From CAYRSS01 sp964426945 (GTDB lineage Bacteria; Planctomycetota; Phycisphaerae; UBA1845), in contig CAYRSS010000066.1 of assembly GCA_964426945.1 (NCBI GenBank), forward strand, positions 1-20,525: a stretch of 20,525 nt of DNA, read 5' to 3'. Positions within the stretch are counted from its first letter, which is position 1, and each line of letters opens with the position of its first letter. The notes below the pieces were generated by a model. It did not search any database and had not been told where the DNA came from. It was given only the letters and a program-made list of their open reading frames with translations. The translations under genes and the position numbers were made by a program. This document shows, one piece after another, positions 15,402 through 20,525 of this stretch.

Positions 15402-16049
15402 ATGTACAAGTGCCTCCTCGCAAGCTTGGTGGTCTGCGGCCTGGGGTCGCTGGTGCCCTGTCCCGCCGCGCCGGAGCCCTCGGCCGGCTCAAAGGGCTGG
15501 CAGCTCGATTTCCGCTTTCGCGATCCGGAGCGGATCTCCGTTCGACTGCCCGGTGACGAGAAGGAGACCACCTACTGGTACGTGCTGTTCACCGTCGTGA
15601 ACAACACCGGCGAGGACGTCACGTTCTACCCCTCCGCGGACCTGGTGACCGACACGCTCCAGGTGACGCGGGCGGGCGAGGAAATCAGCCCCAGGGTCTA
15701 CGAAGCCATCGCTGCGCGCCACGCGAAGGAGTTCCCGTTCTTCGCCCCGCCATCGAAGGTCACGGGGCCGCTGCTCCAGGGGGAAGACAACCATCGCACC
15801 TCGGCGATCGTCTTCCGGACGTTCGACCCCGCTGCGAGCAAGTTTACCGTCTACTTTGGCGGCCTCTCGGGCGAGATCACCCGCGTGATCAACCCGGGCT
15901 TCGACGAATCGCAGCCGGAATCGGAATCAAACGCCCGCTACTTCGTGCTGCGCAAGACGCTCGCCATCGAGTACGCCATTCCCGGCGACGTAAGTACGCG
16001 CAGCGCGACGGCGCCGGTCCGTCGCCATCGCGAATGGGTGATGCGGTAG
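15402..16049 (+). CDS. exported protein of unknown function
   Basis: This 215-residue protein has an N-terminal hydrophobic signal (about residues 4-20, followed by PCPAAPEPSAG), so it is probably secreted; Cys20 (in LVPCPA) does not sit in a good lipobox. The mature part is beta-rich. WQLDFRFRDPERISVRLPG (33-51) is followed by YWYVLFTVVNNTGEDVTFYP, in the manner of an immunoglobulin-like fold comparing a value with an unadjusted state, and a later block LQGEDNHRTSAIVFRTFDP. I have an impression of similar proteins in planctomycetes but cannot name a family, and no function is claimed. It precedes rpmA on the same strand by 123 bases and has its own candidate promoter. Confidence 0.7.
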   Translation: MYKCLLASLVVCGLGSLVPCPAAPEPSAGSKGWQLDFRFRDPERISVRLPGDEKETTYWYVLFTVVNNTGEDVTFYPSADLVTDTLQVTRAGEEISPRVYEAIAARHAKEFPFFAPPSKVTGPLLQGEDNHRTSAIVFRTFDPAASKFTVYFGGLSGEITRVINPGFDESQPESESNARYFVLRKTLAIEYAIPGDVSTRSATAPVRRHREWVMR

Positions 16050-16172
16050 CCAGACGCCGGTTCCGGCCGGCGCGTATCGAGGGCGAGCCGCAGGGACGCG
16101 GCATCGCCGGTCAGGTTGAATAGCGAAACCCGCCGCTGCGAGCAGCCGGCGATCGTCAGGAGACAGTCTGTC

Positions 16173-16421
16173 ATGGCACACAAGAAGGGACAGGGCTCGT
16201 CGCGCAACGGGCGCGACAGCAATCCGCAGTTTCTCGGCGTGAAGCGCTTCGGCGGTCAGGCCGTCACGATCGGCACGATCCTCTGCCGTCAGAAGGGCAC
16301 CGTTCACCTGCCGGGCCACAACGTCGGCCGCGGCCGTGACGACACCCTTTTCGCTCTGGTCAACGGCGTGGTCAGCTTCCGCGGACGCCGGATCGACGTC
16401 GTCCGGGCCGAGCAGTCCTAG
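16173..16421 (+). CDS. rpmA: 50S ribosomal protein L27
   Basis: L27 is a large-subunit protein whose N-terminal tail reaches the peptidyl-transferase centre. The 82-residue length is normal and the sequence is typical: MAHKKGQGSSRNGRDSNPQF, then LGVKRFGGQAVTIGTILCRQ and HLPGHNVGRGRDDTLFAL. The mature N-terminus begins directly with the AHKKG tail, so the Firmicute-style cleaved leader is absent. AGGAGA lies 9 bases before the ATG. Its usual upstream partner rplU (L21) is not present here; obgE follows 157 bases downstream after a terminator hairpin. Confidence 0.96.
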   Translation: MAHKKGQGSSRNGRDSNPQFLGVKRFGGQAVTIGTILCRQKGTVHLPGHNVGRGRDDTLFALVNGVVSFRGRRIDVVRAEQS

Positions 16422-16488
16422 CGCTGCCGCCTGGCGGGTTGCCGGCGAGTCCCGGCCCGTCGCCCGACTGCACCAGATGCCAGATCGC

Positions 16489-16526
16489 AGCGAAGGATGG
16501 TTGCACAAGACCATCCTTCGCTTTTC
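16489..16526 (+). terminator. intrinsic terminator between rpmA and obgE
   Basis: A perfect 13-bp inverted repeat (16489-16501 with 16510-16522; left arm AGCGAAGGATGGT) with an 8-base loop is followed by a short T run (TTTT, then C). The hairpin is far longer than needed by chance and sits 67 bases after the rpmA stop. The T tract is short, so partial read-through into obgE is likely. Confidence 0.75.
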
Positions 16527-16578
16527 TACGGGGACAGGCCGCCGCGCCGTTTCCCCTTCTGCCCATCGCGAGTCGCCC

Positions 16579-17643
16579 GTGTTTGTAGACCAGGCTGAAA
16601 TCTACGTGAAGGGCGGCGACGGTGGCCCAGGTTGCCTGAGCTTCCGGCGCGAGAAATTCGTGCCGCGCGGCGGCCCCGATGGCGGCGATGGCGGCGACGG
16701 GGGCAGCGTCATCTTCGAAGCGGCCGAAGACGCAGACACGCTGATGCCCTTCCTGGGCCACCACCACTGGCTTGCCAAGAACGGCATGCCCGGCGAGGGC
16801 CGCGATCGCTCCGGCCGCAAGGGGGAAGACCTCGTCCTGAAGATGCCGGTAGGCACTCTGGTCTACGACCGCGACGGCGGCCTGCTCATCAAGGATCTTT
16901 CCACGCCGGGCGAACGGGTGGTGATCGCCCAGGGCGGCACCGGCGGCCGGGGCAACGCCCGGTTCGCTCGCCCCTCGCACCAGACCCCGCGGGAATTTGA
17001 GGAAGGCACGCCCGGCCAGGAGCGGTGGCTGCGGCTCGAACTCAAGCTGATCGCCGACGTGGGTCTCGTCGGTCTGCCCAACGCGGGCAAGAGCACCCTG
17101 CTTTCCCGGCTGTCCCGCGCGCACCCCAAGATCGCCGACTACCCTTTTACGACGCTCAAGCCCCAGCTGGGGATCGTCGAGCTCTCCGGGGGACGCCGAT
17201 TCGTCATGGCGGACATACCCGGCTTGATCGAGGGCGCGCACGAGGGCGCGGGGCTCGGAGACGAGTTTCTGCGGCACATCGAACGGACGCGGACGATCCT
17301 GCACCTCGTGGACGTCGGTTCGCCGTTCCAGGAACAGGCGCCTGCGGACGCGTACCGGCTGATTCGCCATGAACTGGCCAAGTACAGCGCGCTGCTGGCC
17401 GACAAACCTGAGCTCGTCGTCGCCACGAAGCTCGACCTGACCGACGCCGAGTCGAAGGCGGCGGAACTCGCCGAGGCGCTCGGACGCGAAGTGATCGGGA
17501 TCAGCGGCGCCACCGGTCGCGGACTGGCCGTGCTCGCGGAGCGGATCTGGCAGATGCTCCAGACGCTGGAGGTGCCCTCCGTCAGCGAACCCGCCGCCCC
17601 CGACCCAACGCTGCCCACGCCGCCGCACAGGATGAACGCATGA
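16579..17643 (+). CDS. obgE: GTPase Obg (CgtA)
   Basis: Obg is an essential GTPase that assists 50S ribosome assembly and links to growth control. From GTG 16579-16581 it is 354 residues. The glycine-rich Obg fold occupies about 1-158 (VKGGDGGPGCLSFRREKF, then GGPDGGDGGDGGSV and GGTGGRGNARFA). The G domain follows: G1 GLPNAGKST (165-173), G2 YPFTT (188-192), G3 DIPG (212-215), G4 TKLD (283-286, with Thr in place of the usual Asn) and G5 ISGATG (308-313). The C-terminal extension is short, so the Firmicute OCT domain is absent. I rejected upstream in-frame starts because they run through the terminator and rpmA. No clear Shine-Dalgarno sequence. The stop overlaps the coaX start (ATGA). Confidence 0.95.
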   Translation: MFVDQAEIYVKGGDGGPGCLSFRREKFVPRGGPDGGDGGDGGSVIFEAAEDADTLMPFLGHHHWLAKNGMPGEGRDRSGRKGEDLVLKMPVGTLVYDRDGGLLIKDLSTPGERVVIAQGGTGGRGNARFARPSHQTPREFEEGTPGQERWLRLELKLIADVGLVGLPNAGKSTLLSRLSRAHPKIADYPFTTLKPQLGIVELSGGRRFVMADIPGLIEGAHEGAGLGDEFLRHIERTRTILHLVDVGSPFQEQAPADAYRLIRHELAKYSALLADKPELVVATKLDLTDAESKAAELAEALGREVIGISGATGRGLAVLAERIWQMLQTLEVPSVSEPAAPDPTLPTPPHRMNA

Positions 17644-18443
17644 CCGTCAAGGTGCCGCGCATCGATCCGACTGCGCCGATCGTCATCATCGATATCGGCA
17701 ACACCTCGATTCACCTGGCTACCTGGCACAGGGACCAGGTGCTCGGCGTGCTGGACATGCCGCGCGGCGACGCGGCCGCCTTCGATCAGGCGCTGGCGGA
17801 GCATCTGGATCGCGGTCCGGCGGGCGCGCCGATAGCCGTGGCTGTTTCTTCCGTCGTCCCCGAGGCGCTGGAGCGCCTCCGCGCGGCGATCCTCGAACGC
17901 ACCGGCCGCGACGCCCTTGTGGTGGGCGAGCGCATCCCCCTGCCGGTGGATCTCGCTATCGCCGACAAGGCCAACGTCGGACGCGACAGGCTATGCGCCG
18001 CCGCGGCCGCCTATGAGAAGCTCCAGACCAGCTGCACGATCATCAATTTCGGTACCGCCATTACCGTCGATCTCGTCGATGATGACGGGATATTTCAAGG
18101 CGGTGCGATTCTCCCCGGCGTGCGCATGCAGTTTCGCGCGCTGCACGAGTTCACGGCCGCGCTGCCACTGGTCGAGCCCGCCTTCCCCGATCTGGCGTAC
18201 GGTCGCGACACGGCCGAGGCGATCCAGACCGGCGTGTGCCGCGGCGTCGCCGGCGCTGTTCGCGGCATCGTCGAAGGATACGCCAGCCAACTCAACCGCT
18301 GGCCGCAAGTGCTTGCCACCGGCGGAGACCTGGAACTGCTGCTCCCCTCCTGCGACTTCATCGATACGCCGGTCAAGCATCTCGTCCTGCGCGGCGTCGG
18401 CGTGGCCTACTCCAAGCTCATCGCCGCCGCGATCGGCCAATGA
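17640..18443 (+). CDS. coaX: type III pantothenate kinase (CoaX)
   Basis: CoaX phosphorylates pantothenate, the first step of coenzyme A synthesis, using the ASKHA fold; type III enzymes are not feedback-inhibited by CoA and need a monovalent cation. The 267-residue length is normal. Motifs are IIDIGNTSIHLATW (16-29, phosphate-binding loop), NVGRDRLCAA (112-121, catalytic Asp116), NFGTAITVDLVD (136-147), GGAILPGVRMQ (154-164) and RDTAEAIQTGV (189-199), then ATGGD near 226-230. It overlaps obgE and the following mnmE-like gene by ATGA at both ends, so the three are translationally coupled. Confidence 0.95.
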   Translation: MTVKVPRIDPTAPIVIIDIGNTSIHLATWHRDQVLGVLDMPRGDAAAFDQALAEHLDRGPAGAPIAVAVSSVVPEALERLRAAILERTGRDALVVGERIPLPVDLAIADKANVGRDRLCAAAAAYEKLQTSCTIINFGTAITVDLVDDDGIFQGGAILPGVRMQFRALHEFTAALPLVEPAFPDLAYGRDTAEAIQTGVCRGVAGAVRGIVEGYASQLNRWPQVLATGGDLELLLPSCDFIDTPVKHLVLRGVGVAYSKLIAAAIGQ

Positions 18444-19615
18444 CCTCGCCTGCCGGCGCTCGCTCGCTCCTGCTTACCCCGCCCGGTCCGGGCGCCGTGG
18501 GATTGATCCGCGTGACGGGCCCATCGGCGATCGCGGTGACAAGCCGATTGTTTCGACCCACGGTGGGCACCCTCCCGCTCGAATCGACTCCGGCGGGCGT
18601 GCTACGCTACGGACTGCTGGTCGAAGATTCCGAGTCGCTGGATGACGTGGTCGTCGCGCTGATCGGGGGGCCGGATGGTCCCACGGTGGAAATTGCCGCC
18701 CATGGCGGAGTGCGCGTGCTGGAGCAAATCCTGCTGGCCCTTCATCGCGCGGGGGCCCCGCTGACCGTTCCCGAAGCTCCGGCGAGCTCTGAGCCGACCG
18801 GCGGTATCGACAGCGAAGTCATGGCCGCGTTGCCATCGGCGAAGACCGCGCGCTCCGTGCGGCTACTCACGCGGCAGTTTGGTCATCTCGCGGCCCACTG
18901 GCGCGAACTCGCGGAGCAGATCGCCGCGAGCGAGGTCGCGGCGGCCCGGCTCGCCTTAACCTCGCTGCTGGCCACGGCCCGTGGCGCACTGCGGCTGGTT
19001 CACGGCGCCACCGTGGCGCTGGTGGGGCCTCCCAACAGCGGCAAGTCGACCCTTTTCAACCGCCTCGCCGGGCGCGAAGCGGCGGTGGTCTCCGATCGTC
19101 CCGGCACCACCCGCGACTGGATATCACAGGTGATCGAGCTGGACGGCGCGGCGATCACCCTGACAGACACGGCGGGGCTGCGCGATGCGGACGATTCGCT
19201 GGAATCCGCCGCGATCGCAAGGGGGCTGGGCGTTATTGCGTCCGCAGACCTGCGGCTTCGGCTCGCTGACGGCTCGCTGGCTGAGGCAGACGAGCCGTCG
19301 CGGTCCGCGGGTGGCGCGGACGAGCTTCTCGTCTTCACCAAGGCCGACCTGACCTCGACGCGCCTGCCCAGCGGCGGAACTTCGCCGGGTCTTTACAATT
19401 CCGTACACGTTTCCGCGCTGACGGGGCAAGGTCTCGACGAATTGTGCGAGGCGGTGCTGAGACGGCTCGGCATCGAGCGCGGCCTCGAGGAGAGATTGTG
19501 CTTGTTCACGCCGCGACAGGTCGGTATCGTCACCGCGGTTTTATCGGGCGTGGAAGAGACGCCTCGCGAGGCCGCCGACCTGCTTCTGCAGGGTGCGGGG
19601 CCGCCGTGGCGATGA
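18440..19615 (+). CDS. MnmE/TrmE-like GTPase lacking the C-terminal Cys motif
   Basis: MnmE with MnmG modifies the wobble uridine of certain tRNAs. This 391-residue protein has a TrmE-type N-terminal region (TPPGPGAVGLIRVTGPSA, 13-30), a helical middle and an inserted G domain: GPPNSGKST (196-204), GTTRD (222-226), DTAGLRD (243-249), TKAD (300-303) and SALTG (325-329). It is about 60 residues shorter than usual MnmE. The N-terminal domain lacks the YTGEDxVE-type block (here GGPDGPTVEIAAHGG), the segment after DTAG is compressed, and the protein ends in GPPWR without the catalytic C-terminal CxGK motif. It may be a diverged paralogue with a different job, or a lineage-specific short MnmE. ATGA overlap with coaX fixes the start. 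Confidence 0.82.
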   Translation: MTSPAGARSLLLTPPGPGAVGLIRVTGPSAIAVTSRLFRPTVGTLPLESTPAGVLRYGLLVEDSESLDDVVVALIGGPDGPTVEIAAHGGVRVLEQILLALHRAGAPLTVPEAPASSEPTGGIDSEVMAALPSAKTARSVRLLTRQFGHLAAHWRELAEQIAASEVAAARLALTSLLATARGALRLVHGATVALVGPPNSGKSTLFNRLAGREAAVVSDRPGTTRDWISQVIELDGAAITLTDTAGLRDADDSLESAAIARGLGVIASADLRLRLADGSLAEADEPSRSAGGADELLVFTKADLTSTRLPSGGTSPGLYNSVHVSALTGQGLDELCEAVLRRLGIERGLEERLCLFTPRQVGIVTAVLSGVEETPREAADLLLQGAGPPWR

Positions 19616-19634
19616 CTCTCTACGCGGGGCGGGC

Positions 19635-19640
19635 TATAAT
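19635..19640 (+). promoter_or_regulatory. TATAAT -10 box upstream of the kinase gene
   Basis: A perfect TATAAT lies 20 bases after the mnmE-like stop. The -35 region at 17-base spacing (ATGACT) is poor, so this is a partial promoter call. It would give a leader of about 140 bases. Confidence 0.35.
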
Positions 19641-19652
19641 GAACGTCTGGCA

Positions 19653-19695
19653 CCTGCGGCCGCAGGCCGGCAGGCATCCAGGGTGATGCACCGGC
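19653..19695 (+). other. structured leader: palindrome and hairpin before the kinase gene
   Basis: The 14-base perfect palindrome CCTGCGGCCGCAGG (19653-19666) runs into a second inverted repeat: GCCGG (19666-19670) with CCGGC (19691-19695), and inside it GCATC (19674-19678) with GATGC (19685-19689) around the loop CAGGGT. No T tract follows. It could be a 5'-UTR structure or an operator; neither is established. Confidence 0.35.
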
Positions 19696-19784
19696 GCAGG
19701 TCCGGGCGGCGCCGGGGTCTGCCTTCGCGGCCGACGGTACCCCCCGCCCCCGTCTGACGGTCACGCGTCGGAGCGAGCGGATCG

Positions 19785-20525
19785 ATGTCCATATCGAGCG
19801 ACTCGGAATTCGCACGGATCGTTGTCGAGCGGAAGTTCTGCACGCAGAACGAGGTCGACCTCGTCCGCGCGGAGCACAAGTCGCTCGTGGACAAAGGCCA
19901 GGACGTACAGCTGGCCAGCATGCTTATCGATCGCGGCTACATCACCAAGTCGCAGATTTCCCGCCTCAATCGCTCTCTCGACGAAGATTCGATGTATCGC
20001 CCGGCGCAGCAGATCCCGGGCTACCAGATTCTCAGCAAGCTCGGTCAAGGCGCGATGGCCGTCGTGTTCAAGGCCAAGCAGCTCTCGCTCGACCGCATCG
20101 TGGCGATCAAGGTGCTGCCCAAGCGCCTCAGCGAGAACCAGGAATTCGTCGACCGCTTCTATCGCGAGGGGCGCGCCGCGGCCAAGCTTAATCACTCGAA
20201 CATCGTCCGCGCGTACGACGTCGGCGAGGCAGGCGGGTACCACTACTTCGTCATGGAGTACATCGACGGCAAGACGGTGTACGACCTGCTCGAGGGTGGC
20301 AAGAGCGTCGAGGAGAAGGGTGCGCTCGACATCATCCTTCAGGTCGCCAAGGCGCTCGAACACGCGCACGAGCGCGGGCTGATTCACCGCGACGTCAAGC
20401 CGAAGAACATCATGCTCACGCAGGCCGGCGAGGTGAAGCTGGCCGACATGGGTCTCGCCCGCGAGATCGACGATCACAAGACCGCCACCGCCGAGGCCGG
20501 CCGGGCCTACGGCACGCCCTACTAC
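19785..20525 (+). CDS. serine/threonine protein kinase, 3' end beyond the window
   Basis: The first 247 residues are present, with no stop before the window edge. A Hanks-type kinase domain begins near residue 79: glycine loop GQGAMAVV (87-94), Lys109 in VAIKVLPK, Glu128 in the C helix, catalytic HRDVKPKN (201-208), DMG instead of DFG (221-223) and GTPYY (243-247). All catalytic residues seen so far are intact, so it should be active. Before the kinase lies a short helical domain made of two similar units: FARIVVERKFCTQNEVDLVR (9-28) and LASMLIDRGYITKSQISRL (43-61). They resemble the N-terminal helical modules of type II secretion/MshE ATPases. A GGAG sequence lies 11 bases before the ATG. 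The C-terminal part, possibly including a membrane segment or sensor, is unseen. Confidence 0.9.
   Translation, partial: MSISSDSEFARIVVERKFCTQNEVDLVRAEHKSLVDKGQDVQLASMLIDRGYITKSQISRLNRSLDEDSMYRPAQQIPGYQILSKLGQGAMAVVFKAKQLSLDRIVAIKVLPKRLSENQEFVDRFYREGRAAAKLNHSNIVRAYDVGEAGGYHYFVMEYIDGKTVYDLLEGGKSVEEKGALDIILQVAKALEHAHERGLIHRDVKPKNIMLTQAGEVKLADMGLAREIDDHKTATAEAGRAYGTPYY

Noticed and set aside
16336..16578. N-terminal extension of Obg
   Set aside because: It overlaps rpmA in another frame and crosses the terminator hairpin; Obg proteins begin at the VFVDQAEI block.
16372..17628. Long minus-strand frame of 418 codons
   Set aside because: It is antisense to rpmA/obgE and shows no family motif.
1..20525. 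tRNA genes, CRISPR arrays, insertion sequences, phage or defence systems
   Set aside because: No cloverleaf, spaced repeats, transposase, integrase or defence-type protein was seen by eye; intergenic spaces are mostly under 200 bases.

Overview
This is a GC-rich bacterial chromosome window of mostly housekeeping genes. The gene set fits a planctomycete, possibly of the Phycisphaerae type: a Ser/Thr kinase with DMG instead of DFG, a bd-oxidase-like protein carrying a cytochrome c domain, several lipoproteins, and an rpmA-obgE-coaX-mnmE-like run without rplU. The lineage is inferred from gene content; no rRNA or other phylogenetic marker was available. I saw no tRNA, CRISPR array, insertion sequence or phage gene.

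Layout. Positions 110-3961 (minus strand) hold an ATGA-coupled pair of unrecognised envelope genes (a lipoprotein and a 4-TM protein), a TPR-like lipoprotein, and the pair ispD / membrane PIN-TRAM protein (YacL type). A MATE transporter (4110-5558, plus) converges on an orphan Wzz/GumC-type chain-length protein (5569-7452, minus). A 360-base divergent spacer then leads into the operon at 7813-10941 (plus). After it come an M3 metallopeptidase lipoprotein and a CPBP membrane protease (minus), trpC (plus), clpS (minus), an exported conserved-type protein, and the run rpmA, obgE, coaX, truncated mnmE-like gene, and a kinase gene cut by the window end.

The most interesting region is 7813-10941. 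Two bd-oxidase-like membrane subunits lie in tandem. They look paralogous: His27 and an REG(V/I)R motif fall at the same residue numbers in both. The first carries a C-terminal cytochrome c domain and lacks the expected low-spin haem b558 histidine and the GRQPW quinol-loop motif. Coupled to the second by an ATGA overlap is a thioredoxin-like lipoprotein whose active site reads W-UGA-G-P-C. The in-frame UGA sits exactly where the first redox cysteine belongs, the frame is intact on both sides, and the UGA lies at the base of a hairpin with SECIS-like geometry. I read this gene as a selenoprotein (Sec-Gly-Pro-Cys) in a respiratory operon. A conventional gene caller would split or truncate it.

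Secondary points of interest are the mnmE-like GTPase without the C-terminal Cys-Gly-Lys motif, the abutting divergent start codons of trpC and the CPBP protease, a strong terminator between rpmA and obgE, and a good sigma70-type promoter before clpS.
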